Below, in pieces: positions 53,466 to 62,313 of a stretch of DNA of 64,000 nt (within the stretch, counting starts at the first letter, position 1; each line of letters begins with the position of its first letter). The DNA lies in assembly GCF_001509485.1 (NCBI RefSeq), contig NZ_LLZI01000002.1, positions 1-64,000 on the forward strand, in the 5' to 3' direction. The stretch is from Streptomyces sp. NRRL F-4489. Its GTDB lineage: Bacteria; Actinomycetota; Actinomycetes; Streptomycetales; Streptomycetaceae. A program made the position numbers and the translations under genes. A model generated the notes under the pieces. It made no database searches, was not told the origin of the DNA, and saw only the letters and a list, made by a program, of their open reading frames with translations.

Positions 53466-54116
53466 ATGGGGGAATGGAAAGTACGGGGATGTCCCCGTGC
53501 GGATCTGCCCGCGGTCGCCAAGCCCGCGGGGAAGCTGACCAAAGCCGCCGAGAAGGCCACCGCGCGACGTACGACGCTCGAATTGCCATCCGGCATCACG
53601 CTGAATGACTGGCAAAGGATTGGTAAACAACTCTATGTAGCCGCGGACTCCTCGGCCTGGTGGCTGGGGGACTGGCTCATTTACGGCCGCTCCGCCTATC
53701 CGGACCGCTATCAGCGGGCCGTGGAGGAAACGCAACTCGATTACCAGACACTGCGCAACTACGCCTGGGTCGCCCGGCGCTTTTCACCGCTGCGCCGCCG
53801 TTCCGCGCTGAGTTTCCAGCACCACGCCGAAGTCGCCAGCCTGCCCGAGAGCGAGCAGGACTACTGGCTCGACCGGGCCGAACGGCTCGGCTGGTCGCGG
53901 AACTTCCTCCGCGGCCGCCTCAAGGCCGCCCGGCAGGGCGCGCCGGAGGAGGCGGCCGGGCGGGACGGCGACGGCATCAGCATGCGCATCCAGGTCAACG
54001 TCTCGCGCGACCGGCGGCTGCGCTGGGCCCAGGCCGCCGCCGACGCCGACCAGGACCTCCAGGGCTGGGCGATGTCGATCCTCGACTACGCGGCGGCCGC
54101 GGTCCTCAAGGAGTAA
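53466..54116 (+). CDS. LmbU/NovE-family transcriptional regulator, copy 2
   Basis: The protein has 216 aa and starts MGEWKVRGCPRADLPAVAKP. It shares with copy 1 the core DSSAWWLGDWLIYGRSAYPDRY, LDYQTLRNYAWVARRFSP, LSFQHHAEVASLPESE and a basic RNFLRGRLKAAR helix. Its C-terminal half (RIQVNVSRDRRLRWAQAAADADQDLQGWAMSILD) is fuller than in copy 1. Two family members flanking the SARP and response regulator are odd; they may act as an activator and a modulator, or form a heteromer. The start ATG has AGAGG upstream. Confidence 0.87.
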   Translation: MGEWKVRGCPRADLPAVAKPAGKLTKAAEKATARRTTLELPSGITLNDWQRIGKQLYVAADSSAWWLGDWLIYGRSAYPDRYQRAVEETQLDYQTLRNYAWVARRFSPLRRRSALSFQHHAEVASLPESEQDYWLDRAERLGWSRNFLRGRLKAARQGAPEEAAGRDGDGISMRIQVNVSRDRRLRWAQAAADADQDLQGWAMSILDYAAAAVLKE

Positions 54117-54330
54117 CGCCCCGCCGGACCGCCCCGGCTCCGGCGCACCGCCCCTGACCTGCCACGACGGCGGGCCGGGGGCGGCGGCGCGCGCCCGCGG
54201 GGGCGGCGTTCGCCTGGCGCGGGCGCCCGGACGGGGGCAGGGTCGGGAGGCAGGGCGGCCCGGGGGCGCCCCAGGGGGCGTACCGGCGCGGACGGCGGCG
54301 TCCGCGCCCGAGCGACCTGGAGGCCGGCGC

Positions 54331-55239
54331 ATGCTTCGCAGACCCGCGCGGATACGGCACACGTCGCGGGCCGCCGCGGGCCTGGGCGCGTTCCTGGTGA
54401 CCGCGACGGTCGCCTCGTCGGCCCTGGCCTCCGGTCCCGGCGGGCAGACCGCGCTGGCCACCCGGGGCGGCACGGTCGTCAGTATCCGGGCCGGCCACCG
54501 CACCCCGTTCGTCATCGCCCACCGCGGCGCCTCCCGCTACGCGCCGGAGAACACCCTCGCCGCGGTCGACGCCGCGCACGCCCGCGGACTGGTCTGGGTG
54601 GAGAACGACGTCCAGCGCACCAAGGACGGCCGCCTGATCGTGATGCACGACACCACCCTGAACCGCACCACCGACGCCGCGAAGGTCTTCCCGCACCGGG
54701 CGCCGTGGCGGGTGCGGGACTTCACCGCCGCCGAGATCGCCCGGCTCGACGCCGGCCGGTGGTTCGGCAAGCGCTTCGCCGGCACCCGCGTCCCCACCCT
54801 CGACGCCTACCTGCGCCGGCTCGACCGCAACCACCAGGGCCTGCTGCTGGAGCTGAAGGCGCCCGAGCAGTACCCCGGCATCGAGGCGCAGACCCTCCGC
54901 GAACTCCGCGCGCACGGCTGGCTGGACCGCGCCCACCTGCGCGGCCGGCTGGTGATCCAGAGCTTCTGCGTCCGCTGCGTCAGACGCGTGCACACCCTGA
55001 TGCCGCGGGTGCGCACCGGAATCCTGGGCCGGCCCCCGCTGAGCCGGCTGCGCCGCTACGCGCGCTTCGCCGACCAGATCAACCCCCGGATGTCCGAGGT
55101 GAGTTCCCGCTGGGCCCGCGCCGTGCACCGGCTGCGCGGCGCGCACGGCCGGCGGCTGGAGATCTACGCCTGGGACGTGGGCACGGACGCGAGCGTACGG
55201 GCGGTCCGCGCCCGCGCCGTCGAGGGCGTCATCGACTGA
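54331..55239 (+). CDS. Secreted glycerophosphodiester phosphodiesterase
   Basis: The protein has 302 aa with an N-terminal signal peptide (RRPARIRHTSRAAAGLGAFL then an Ala-rich stretch ending near ALAS). GDPD fold: VIAHRGASRYAPENT, WVENDVQRTKDG and VMHDTTLNR contain the metal and catalytic residues. It would hydrolyse glycerophosphodiesters to glycerol-3-phosphate and an alcohol outside the cell. ATG 54331 has GGAGG 6 bp upstream. It is probably a housekeeping gene outside the cluster. Confidence 0.9.
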   Translation: MLRRPARIRHTSRAAAGLGAFLVTATVASSALASGPGGQTALATRGGTVVSIRAGHRTPFVIAHRGASRYAPENTLAAVDAAHARGLVWVENDVQRTKDGRLIVMHDTTLNRTTDAAKVFPHRAPWRVRDFTAAEIARLDAGRWFGKRFAGTRVPTLDAYLRRLDRNHQGLLLELKAPEQYPGIEAQTLRELRAHGWLDRAHLRGRLVIQSFCVRCVRRVHTLMPRVRTGILGRPPLSRLRRYARFADQINPRMSEVSSRWARAVHRLRGAHGRRLEIYAWDVGTDASVRAVRARAVEGVID

Positions 55240-55562
55240 GCCCGCCCGCTGACTCAACCCGCTGCTCTGCCCGCCCTTCCTGCCTGTTGGTCCCCTGCGC
55301 CCGCCCCGCGCGGGTGTATTCTCCGGCCCACCTTTTGCGGTATTTCGCCCGGCTCCGGTGAAGGTGCTGTGGAGGGTTGTGAGCGCCACGGGGGCGCGGC
55401 CGGGCGGGATTTACGGGATTCCGCCGGCGGGACTAAGGTGCCAGGGATGTTCGACGCCACGCTCCCCGTAAAAAGACTAAGACGGTGGATTTGCCATTCG
55501 GGTTCCGTTTCGGGGGCCGGTGCTGATCCGGGGTCCTGGCCCGCCGCGTACCGGGAGGGCCC
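55240..55562. other. Intergenic region with an operator-like site
   Basis: This is 323 bp with no gene I can support. It holds the partial operator copy at 55418-55433 upstream of the acyltransferase gene. Nothing else is clear. Confidence 0.5.
55418..55433 (+). promoter_or_regulatory. Partial operator-like palindrome, copy 5
   Basis: ATTCCGCCGGCGGGAC keeps the whole right arm and core of the palindrome at 50213 but two bases of the left arm differ. It is 130 bp before the acyltransferase start, a spacing similar to the other copies. It may be chance in this high-GC DNA. Confidence 0.35.
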
Positions 55563-56816
55563 TTGACGCACGACATTCCGGCGTACGGCGAGCGGCGGGT
55601 CCCGCTGCCCGCGCCGCGGCCGACCCCCGGCACCGCACCGGGCGCGCCCGACGGCGGACCGGCCGCCGCGACCGCCACCCTCCCCCCGGCCGCACCGCCC
55701 GGCCAGGACGCCCCGCACCCCGCCGCGCCGGCCGCCGGGAGCCGCCGGCACGCCCGGGCCCGTACGGGCGGGGCGGCCGCCGGCGGCCCGGCCAAGCCCC
55801 GGGACGCGTTCTTCGACAACGCCAAGTACCTGGCGATCGTCCTGGTGGCCATGGGCCACGCCTGGGAGCCGCTGCGCGGCTCCAGCCGGGCCGCGGCCGC
55901 GCTCTACCTCACCGTCTACGCCTTCCACATGCCGGCCTTCATCATCATCTCCGGCTACTTCTCGCGCGGTTTCGACCTGCGCCGGGACCGCCTCCAGCGG
56001 CTGATCACCGGCGTCGCCGTCCCCTACGTCCTCTTCGAGGTCGCGTACACCTTCTTCAAGCGCTGGGCGGACGACGACCCCGGCTACCCGATCAGCCTCC
56101 TGGAACCCTGGTACCTGACGTGGTTCCTGATCGCGCTGTTCATCTGGCGGCTGACCACCCCGCTGTGGCGGGCCGTCCGCTGGCCGCTGCCGCTCGCGCT
56201 GGCCATCGCGGTCCTGGCGTCGGTCTCCCCGGAGACCGGTGACGACCTCAGCCTCCAGCGGGTGCTGCAGTTCCTGCCGTTCTTCGTCCTGGGCCTGAAC
56301 CTCCGCCCCGAGCACTTCCGGCTGGTCCGCCGCCGGCCGGTGCGGATCGCCGCGCCGCCGGTCGCCGCCGGCGCGCTGGCCTTCGCGTACTGGGCCGCGC
56401 CGCGGATGAACGCCGCGTGGTTCTACCACCGCGACAGCGCCCAGGAGCTGGGCGCCCCGTGGTGGTCCGGGGTGGTGATGACCCTGGCGATGTTCGGCTG
56501 CTCGCTGGTGCTGGTCGCGTGCTTCTTCGCCTGGGTGCCGGGCCGTACGACGTGGTTCACTGCCCTGGGCGGGGGCACCCTCTACGGCTATCTGCTGCAC
56601 GGCTTCCTCGCCAAGGGGTCGCGGTTCTGGGGCTGGTACCACCACGCCTGGCTGCACACCCCGTGGGGCGAGGTGCTGCTGACGCTGCTCGCGGGCACCG
56701 TCGTCACGCTGCTGTGCACCGCGCCGGTGCGGCGGGTCTTCCGCTTCGCCATGGAGCCGTCGATGGCCTGGGCGTTCAAGCCGGAGCCGGTGGGCGCCGG
56801 ACCCGGCACGCGGTGA
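55563..56816 (+). CDS. Membrane acyltransferase (acyltransferase family 3, OatA/fucose O-acetylase type)
   Basis: The protein has 417 aa. A Pro/Ala-rich cytoplasmic leader of about 80 residues is followed by about ten membrane helices. Family features are FFDNAKYLAIVLVAMGHAWEPL (catalytic His) and FHMPAFIIISGYF. The start is TTG 55563 with GGGAGG 4-5 bp upstream. Family members O-acetylate sugars and cell-wall glycans. The operator-like site upstream leaves open that it modifies the glycosylated product, but its neighbours are housekeeping genes. Confidence 0.85.
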   Translation: MTHDIPAYGERRVPLPAPRPTPGTAPGAPDGGPAAATATLPPAAPPGQDAPHPAAPAAGSRRHARARTGGAAAGGPAKPRDAFFDNAKYLAIVLVAMGHAWEPLRGSSRAAAALYLTVYAFHMPAFIIISGYFSRGFDLRRDRLQRLITGVAVPYVLFEVAYTFFKRWADDDPGYPISLLEPWYLTWFLIALFIWRLTTPLWRAVRWPLPLALAIAVLASVSPETGDDLSLQRVLQFLPFFVLGLNLRPEHFRLVRRRPVRIAAPPVAAGALAFAYWAAPRMNAAWFYHRDSAQELGAPWWSGVVMTLAMFGCSLVLVACFFAWVPGRTTWFTALGGGTLYGYLLHGFLAKGSRFWGWYHHAWLHTPWGEVLLTLLAGTVVTLLCTAPVRRVFRFAMEPSMAWAFKPEPVGAGPGTR

Positions 56817-57007
56817 ACGGGCCGGCGGGGCGGCCTCCGGCCACGGCCCCGCCGCCCTCCCCGCCGTCCGCTGGCCTCGGCCCGCGGACCTAGGACCGGT
56901 CGCCGAGCCCCGGTCGTCCCGCCAGCCGATCCGCCCCGCCCCCGGCCTCACCTATGCTCCCTTCCGGCTCCCGCACCAGGGCGCCGGAACGAAGGGGGAC
57001 GCACACC

Positions 57008-57853
57008 ATGACCGGATCCATCTGGGGCGGCGACCGGCTCGACCTCGACGCCTACCTGGCCCGCATCGGCCACACCGGCGACCGCCGGCCGACCCTGGAC
57101 ACGCTCCGGGCCCTGCACCGCGCGCACAGCGCCGCCATCGGCTTCGAGAACCTCGAAGTCGTGCTGGGCCGCCCCGTCCTCCTCGACCTGGAGTCGCTCC
57201 AGGCCAAGCTGGTCCGGCAGCGCCGCGGCGGCTACTGCTACGAGCAGAACTCCCTCTACGCCGCCGCCCTGGAACGCCTCGGCTTCCGCGTCACCGGCCT
57301 CGGCGCCCGGGTCCGCAACGGCGAGGACAAGCTCCGCCCGGTGAGCCACGCCACGCTCAAGGTCACGCTGGACGGTACGGACTGGATCACCGACGTCGGC
57401 TTCGGCGGCGAGGCGCTGCTCGAACCGATCCCGCTGCGGGACGGCGCCGAGGCCCGGCAGGGCGCCTGGGACTTCGGCATCGTCCGGGAGCCGGACACCG
57501 GCATCTGGGTGCTGCGGTCGCGGCGCGCGGACGGCTGGGCCGACCTCTACGCCTTCACCGCCGAGGAGCGCTTCCCGGTCGACTACACCGTCTACAACCA
57601 CTACACCTCGACCCACCCGCGCTCCCCGTTCATCCGCCGGGTCGCCGTCCAGAAGCCGGGGCCGGACGTGCGCCGCACCCTCATCGGCCGCGAACTGACC
57701 GAGACCCGCCCCGACTTCACCCGCGAGGTCCGCCAGGTCGCCCCCGAGGAGGTCCCCGCCCTCCTGGACACCGCCTTCGGCATCACCCTGACCGAACAGG
57801 ACGCCAAGGAACTGGTGGCGCGCTACGAGGCGGACGGGGACGACGCGGAGTAG
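57008..57853 (+). CDS. Arylamine N-acetyltransferase
   Basis: The protein has 281 aa, typical for NAT. The Cys-His-Asp triad is visible: RRGGYCYEQN near residue 78, PVSHATLKV near 115 and WITDVGFGG near 130. It transfers acetyl or other acyl groups from CoA to aromatic amines. The start ATG has GAAGGGGG upstream. The family includes amide synthases of ansamycins, but no linked polyketide genes exist here, so a detoxification role is likelier. Confidence 0.93.
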   Translation: MTGSIWGGDRLDLDAYLARIGHTGDRRPTLDTLRALHRAHSAAIGFENLEVVLGRPVLLDLESLQAKLVRQRRGGYCYEQNSLYAAALERLGFRVTGLGARVRNGEDKLRPVSHATLKVTLDGTDWITDVGFGGEALLEPIPLRDGAEARQGAWDFGIVREPDTGIWVLRSRRADGWADLYAFTAEERFPVDYTVYNHYTSTHPRSPFIRRVAVQKPGPDVRRTLIGRELTETRPDFTREVRQVAPEEVPALLDTAFGITLTEQDAKELVARYEADGDDAE

Positions 57854-57925
57854 GCGGAGGACGGGGAGCAGGCCGGGGGAGCGGGGCGTACGGTCCGGGC
57901 CCCCTGCCGCCCGCCCCCGTACCCC

Positions 57926-58330
57926 CTACCGCACCACCGCGATCCCCTCGATCTCCACCAGCGCCGCCTCGTCCCACAGGCGGGTGGCGCCGATCACCGC
58001 CATGGCCGGGAAGTCTCCGCCGACCAGCCGCTTCCACACCCGGCCCAGCTCCTTGGCGTGCCGGCGGTAGTCCGCGACGTCCACCGCGAAGACCGTGAGC
58101 TTGGCCAGATCGCCCGGCCCCGCCCCGGCCGCGGCCGCCGCCGCGAGCAGATTGCCCAGCGCCCGCTCGAACTGCGCCACGATCCCCTCGCCGACGATCC
58201 GCCCGGCCGCGTCCAGCGCGGTCTGCCCGGCGAGGAAGACCAGCGTGCCGGGGGCGTCGACCCGTACGGCGTGGCTGAAACCGGTCGGCGGCGCGAGCCC
58301 CGCCGGATTCACCCGCTCCACCCCCGTCAC
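57926..58330 (-). CDS. RidA-family (YjgF) protein
   Basis: The protein has 134 aa: RVDAPGTLVFLAGQTALDAAGRIV, FERALGNLLAAAAAAGAGPGDLAKLTVF and VEIEGIAVVR fit the RidA/YjgF fold, which deaminates reactive enamine/imine intermediates. The GTG start overlaps the stop of the esterase gene (GTGA), so the two are coupled. It appears to be outside the cluster. Confidence 0.88.
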   Translation of the reverse strand: MTGVERVNPAGLAPPTGFSHAVRVDAPGTLVFLAGQTALDAAGRIVGEGIVAQFERALGNLLAAAAAAGAGPGDLAKLTVFAVDVADYRRHAKELGRVWKRLVGGDFPAMAVIGATRLWDEAALVEIEGIAVVR

Positions 58331-59367
58331 CGGAACCCCCCGTACAGCCCCGCCCGCAGCTGGGCCCGCCAGTGCGCGGTCATCTCCCGCGCGAGCCGGG
58401 TCTCCGGGGCGTGCAGTTCGAAGCCGTGCCAGGCGCCGGGGACGTTCCGGACCGTGACCGGCACGCCCGCGTCCATCAGGCGCCGCGCGTACGCCAGCCC
58501 CGCGTCGCGCAGCGGATCGAGGTCGCAGACCAGGACGGACGCGGGCGGCAGCCCCGACAGATCCGCGGCCCGGGCCGGCGCGGCGTACGGCTCCGGCGCG
58601 GGGCGATCGTCCGTGAACGCGCCCTCGGGGAGGTAGTGCCGCCACGCCTGCCGGACCGTGCGCAGGGTGTCCGTCCGCGGGTCCGGCGGGCCGTCCGCCA
58701 CCCGCGGCGGGACCGGCTCGTCGGCCACCCGGTCGTCCACGTCCGGGACGCACAGCGACTGGTGGGCTATGCGCGGGCCGCCGCGGTCGCGGGCCATCAG
58801 CGCGACCGCCGCGCCGAGCCCGCCGCCCGCCGACATACCGTGCACCGCGATCCGCCCCGGATCGATGCCCAGCTCGGCGGCGTGCGCCGCGGTCCACTCC
58901 AGCGCGCGGTAGCAGTCGTCCACCCCGGCCGGGTAGCGGTGCTCGGGCGCGAGGCGGTACTCCACCGCGACGGTGACGGCGGGGAGTTCGCGGCAGAGGG
59001 CTATCGCCGTCCGGTCCTGGCCGGGCAGCGCACGGCCGATGGCGTAGCCGCCGCCGTGGAAGTGCAGCACCGCGGGCAGCGCCGCCCCGGCACCGGCGTC
59101 CGGCCCGGCCTCGGGGCGGTACACCTCGACGGTCAGCGCGCTGCCGTCCGGCCGCGGCAGGTCGTACCGCTCGCTGCGCACCCCGGTGCGGTCCGCGGGC
59201 ACCGCTCCCAGCAGCGCCGCGAACCGCGCCCGGGTGGCCGCGATATCCGCGTACGGATCGGCGTACGGCGGCAACTTCCGCAGATACGGGACGAGTTCGG
59301 GATGCACCGCCGGCGCGGACGACGCGGGCGCGTCAGGTGGTACGGACGGGACGGACGGGACGGTCAT
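58327..59367 (-). CDS. Alpha/beta hydrolase, hormone-sensitive lipase type esterase
   Basis: The protein has 346 aa. Oxyanion motif HFHGGGYAIGR, nucleophile elbow HGMSAGGGLG, acid in VCDLDPLRDAGLAY and His in GAWHGFEL. It would hydrolyse short-chain esters. The chosen start is ATG 59367 (MTVPSVPSVPP). The frame stays open upstream through a 21-bp tandem repeat, which I treat as noncoding. It is unlikely to act as the missing NRPS release enzyme, being 35 kb away among unrelated genes. Confidence 0.88.
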   Translation of the reverse strand: MTVPSVPSVPPDAPASSAPAVHPELVPYLRKLPPYADPYADIAATRARFAALLGAVPADRTGVRSERYDLPRPDGSALTVEVYRPEAGPDAGAGAALPAVLHFHGGGYAIGRALPGQDRTAIALCRELPAVTVAVEYRLAPEHRYPAGVDDCYRALEWTAAHAAELGIDPGRIAVHGMSAGGGLGAAVALMARDRGGPRIAHQSLCVPDVDDRVADEPVPPRVADGPPDPRTDTLRTVRQAWRHYLPEGAFTDDRPAPEPYAAPARAADLSGLPPASVLVCDLDPLRDAGLAYARRLMDAGVPVTVRNVPGAWHGFELHAPETRLAREMTAHWRAQLRAGLYGGFR

Positions 59368-59399
59368 GGACGGGCAACCTCTCCTCGGCACACGCTTCA

Positions 59400-59475
59400 C
59401 GGACAACGAACCACGGACAACGGACAACGAACCACGGACAACGGACAACGAACCACGGACAACGGACAACGAACC
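59400..59475. repeat. 21-bp tandem repeat (minisatellite)
   Basis: Three full copies and a partial one of GGACAACGGACAACGAACC plus AC, directly upstream of the esterase start. The unit is itself a partial duplication (GGACAACG). No spacers, so not CRISPR. The unit is a multiple of three, and in the minus-strand frame it encodes repeated RGSLSVV. Confidence 0.9.
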
Positions 59476-59515
59476 ACGCATCCCCTCCCTACCCCCGCCC
59501 CACGGGCCCCTCCCC

Positions 59516-61195
59516 TCACTTCGCGTCCCCGTAGCACTCCACCACCGCCGTGGTGAACGGGAAGCGGACCGGCGTCGGGCCGAAGGCGATCCGGCCCGCG
59601 GTGGCCGCGGCGGTGGCGATCGCCTCGGCGACCGTCGCGGCCTCCTCGGCCGGGCAGTGCACGATCACCTCGTCGTGCTGGAAGAAGACCAGCTCGGCGC
59701 GGAGCCCGGCGCGGGACAGCGCGTGCCGCAGCGCGGCCAGCACCAGCAGCGCCCAGTCGGCGGCGCTGCCCTGCACGACGAAGTTGCGGGTGAAGCGGCC
59801 GCGGGCCCGGGCCGCCGAGGCGCCGCCGGCACCGCCCGGCGGCTCCTCGTCCTGCGGCAGCCCGGCCTCGTCGGGCGGCGCCATCGAGGCGGGCGGGCAG
59901 GTGCGGCCCATCCAGGTGCGCACCAGGCGGCCCTCCTCGCCGGCCCGCGCCGCCTCGTCGACGTACGCCACCGCCGCCGGATAGCGCCGGCGCAGATCGG
60001 CCAGGTGCTTGAGGGCGTCGCCGGAGGTCTGGCCGTAAATGGCGCCCAGCAGCGCGAGTTTGGCCCGGTCGCGGTCACCGGCGAAGGCCCGGGCGGCCAG
60101 GTCGGCGTAGAGGTCGGCGCCGCTGCCGGCCACCTCCATCAGGCCCCGGTCGCGGGAGACCGCGGCCAGCACCCGCGGCTCCATCTGGTCGGCGTCGGCG
60201 ACCACCAGCCGCCACCCCGGATCGGCGCGCACCGCCCGCCGGATCACCTTGGGGATCTGCAGGGCGCCGCCGCCGTTGGTCGTCCAGCGCCCGGAGACGG
60301 TGCCGCCGGGGAGGTACTCGGGCCGGAACCGGCCGTCGTGCACCCACTGCTGGAGCCACGCCCAGCCGTGCGCGGTGTGCAGGCGGTAGAGCGATTTGTA
60401 GGCCAGCAGCGGCGCCACCGCCGGGTGGTCGACCGCCTGCAGCTCCCATTTGCGGGTCGAGGACAGCGCGATCCCGGCGCGGGCGAACGCGCGGATGATG
60501 TCCTGGGGCAGATCGGGCCGGACCCGTACGCCCGGCCCGAAGGCCCGCGAGACCTCGTCGGCCAGCTCCGCCATCCGGCGCGGCTCCAGCCCGCCCGGGA
60601 TCCGCTCGCCGAGCAGCTCGTCCAGCACCGCCCGGTGCACATCGGCGCGCCAGGGGATGCCCGTACGGGACATCTCGGCGGCGACCAGCATGCCCGCCGA
60701 CTCCGACGCCAGCAGCAGCCGCATCCGGTCCGGGTGCGCGGTCCGCTCCGTACGGGCGACCTGCCCGGCGTAGACCTCCAGCAGCGCGGTGAACTCGTCC
60801 GTACCGGGCGGGAGCGGCACCGGGCCCGGCGCGAACAGCGACGGCTGGGTCTCGGCGGCGCGCGGCGGCGGATCCGGCGGCACCGGCCGGCCGTGCAGCC
60901 GCGCCCAGGCGGCGGCCAGCGACCGCGGCTGGCCCGACTGGCCCTCCTCGTGGCCGATCAGCAGCGCCTCGGCGGCCTCGACGTCGTAGCAGCGCTCGAC
61001 CCGCACCCCGGCGGCCAGCAGCGGGCCGTAGATCCCGGCCGTGGACCGCCACACCCACCGCTCGGCCTCGGGACGCGAGCGGACGGCGTCCACGAGCGAG
61101 GGCTCGCGCACCACCGGCCCGGCGGGCCGCCCGTCCGGCCCGAGCGGGCACAGCCGCGCACCGCCGTCGCCCGTCGCCGCCACCGCCCATCGCAT
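59516..61195 (-). CDS. Family A DNA polymerase, short (exonuclease/polymerase without 5' nuclease)
   Basis: The protein has 559 aa. A degenerate N-terminal 3'-5' exonuclease-like domain precedes the polymerase motifs: A (VVADADQMEPRVLAA), B (DRAKLALLGAIYGQTSGDALKHL) and C (FFQHDEVIVHC). It lacks the 5' nuclease domain and is shorter than PolA. This form is widespread in actinomycetes besides the main polA. It is probably a core-genome gene used in repair. Confidence 0.88.
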   Translation of the reverse strand: MRWAVAATGDGGARLCPLGPDGRPAGPVVREPSLVDAVRSRPEAERWVWRSTAGIYGPLLAAGVRVERCYDVEAAEALLIGHEEGQSGQPRSLAAAWARLHGRPVPPDPPPRAAETQPSLFAPGPVPLPPGTDEFTALLEVYAGQVARTERTAHPDRMRLLLASESAGMLVAAEMSRTGIPWRADVHRAVLDELLGERIPGGLEPRRMAELADEVSRAFGPGVRVRPDLPQDIIRAFARAGIALSSTRKWELQAVDHPAVAPLLAYKSLYRLHTAHGWAWLQQWVHDGRFRPEYLPGGTVSGRWTTNGGGALQIPKVIRRAVRADPGWRLVVADADQMEPRVLAAVSRDRGLMEVAGSGADLYADLAARAFAGDRDRAKLALLGAIYGQTSGDALKHLADLRRRYPAAVAYVDEAARAGEEGRLVRTWMGRTCPPASMAPPDEAGLPQDEEPPGGAGGASAARARGRFTRNFVVQGSAADWALLVLAALRHALSRAGLRAELVFFQHDEVIVHCPAEEAATVAEAIATAAATAGRIAFGPTPVRFPFTTAVVECYGDAK

Positions 61196-61404
61196 GCCCC
61201 GAGTCTCGCACCGGGGTCTGACATCGCCCCTCCCCGCCGCCCGCGCCCGCCCGCCCCCTGCCCCCAAGGAGCGTGGAAACGGGCGGCAGTTGAGGGCCAC
61301 CATCACCCATTCGGCCCGCTACTTCTGCCCGGCCCGCCGCGTTGGACCGCTTGTCGCTCCACGCGGCGCGTCCGTCTGAACGCTGCTCAGTGAAGAGGTT
61401 TTCC

Positions 61405-61650
61405 GTGAAGTTTGTCTCCAAGGCCGTCATCCTGTCCGCCGCCGCGGGCTTCGCCGTGGTGGGAGGAGCCGGCGTGGCCGCCGCCCACGGGGGCGCCACC
61501 GCCGCCGGCGGCGCGGTGGGCTCGCCCGGCGTGATCTCCGGCAACCTCATCCAGGTCCCGGTCGACGTGCCGATCAACCTGTGCGGCAACAGCGTCAACA
61601 TCATCGGGCTGCTCAACCCGGCGTTCGGCAACACCTGCGTCAACGCCTGA
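61405..61650 (+). CDS. Short chaplin
   Basis: The protein has 81 aa: signal peptide (VKFVSKAVILSAAAGFAVVG, cleaved near AAAH) then one chaplin domain (VGSPGVISGNLIQVPVDVPINLCGNSVNIIGLLNPAFGNTCVN) with the two conserved cysteines. Short chaplins are secreted, form amyloid fibrils and make aerial hyphae hydrophobic. GTG 61405 has AAGAGG upstream. A tight GC hairpin terminates it. Confidence 0.93.
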   Translation: MKFVSKAVILSAAAGFAVVGGAGVAAAHGGATAAGGAVGSPGVISGNLIQVPVDVPINLCGNSVNIIGLLNPAFGNTCVNA

Positions 61651-61669
61651 GCCCCGCAGCGGCTTTCCG

Positions 61670-61693
61670 GCCCGCCCCCGCCCGGGGGCGGGC
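61670..61693 (+). terminator. Rho-independent terminator after chaplin 1
   Basis: GCCCGCCCCCG (61670-61680) pairs with CGGGGGCGGGC (61683-61693), with TTTT following. It begins 20 bp after the chaplin stop. Confidence 0.75.
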
Positions 61694-61902
61694 TTTTCAT
61701 ATGCCCAATTCCCCGAAAGGGTGGGGAATTCCTCCGGCGTGGCCCGTCACCGCTCTCCCGGATTACGTGTGTTGACGTCCGCGCGCGGTGATATGTGTCT
61801 ATGGTTGCGCGGCATTCGGGTGAATCCGCGAAACCGCATCCCCTGAAGTGAGTTGTCCAGTGCGCTCCGGATACGGGCACTCCGCTTCCAGAAGGGTAAA
61901 CA

Positions 61903-62313
61903 GTGATCAAGAAGGTCCTGGCCACGACGGCAGTAGCCGCTTCCATGGTCGGCATCTCGGCGACGGTCGCCCCCCAGGCGATGGCGGTCGGCAATCACCA
62001 CGGCACCTCCACCGTCAACGGCAACGGTTCCGTGAGTGCGTTCGGCAACTCCACCACGCGCGGAAAGATGAGCCCGCAGCTGGAGCTGGTCCAGGGCTCG
62101 CTGAACAAGCTCTGCATCGGCCTGCCGCTGAAGGCGAACGTGCAGTCCCTGATCGCCCTGCTGAACATCGGCATCCAGGACATCAACGTCCTGTCCTCGC
62201 CGCAGAACCAGCAGTGCACCGAGAACTCCACGCAGGCCAAGGGCGACGAGGCGCTGTCGCACATCCTGGACGACATCCCGATCCTCTCGGCCAACGGCGT
62301 CGGCAACCACTGA
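61903..62313 (+). CDS. Rodlin (RdlA/RdlB family)
   Basis: The protein has 136 aa. Signal peptide (VIKKVLATTAVAASMVGISA...MA), then NHHGTSTVNGNGSVSAFGNSTTRGKMSPQ and QGSLNKLCIGLPLKANVQS, typical of rodlins, which align chaplin fibrils into the rodlet layer on spores. The GTG start has GAAGGG upstream. A partial paralogue lies at 63764. Confidence 0.92.
   Translation: MIKKVLATTAVAASMVGISATVAPQAMAVGNHHGTSTVNGNGSVSAFGNSTTRGKMSPQLELVQGSLNKLCIGLPLKANVQSLIALLNIGIQDINVLSSPQNQQCTENSTQAKGDEALSHILDDIPILSANGVGNH

Noticed and set aside
58327..59367. The esterase as the missing NRPS release enzyme
   Set aside because: It is of the hormone-sensitive lipase type, far outside the cluster and coupled to a RidA gene.
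59400..59475. Possible CRISPR array
   Set aside because: Repeats are directly adjacent with no unique spacers and no cas genes nearby.
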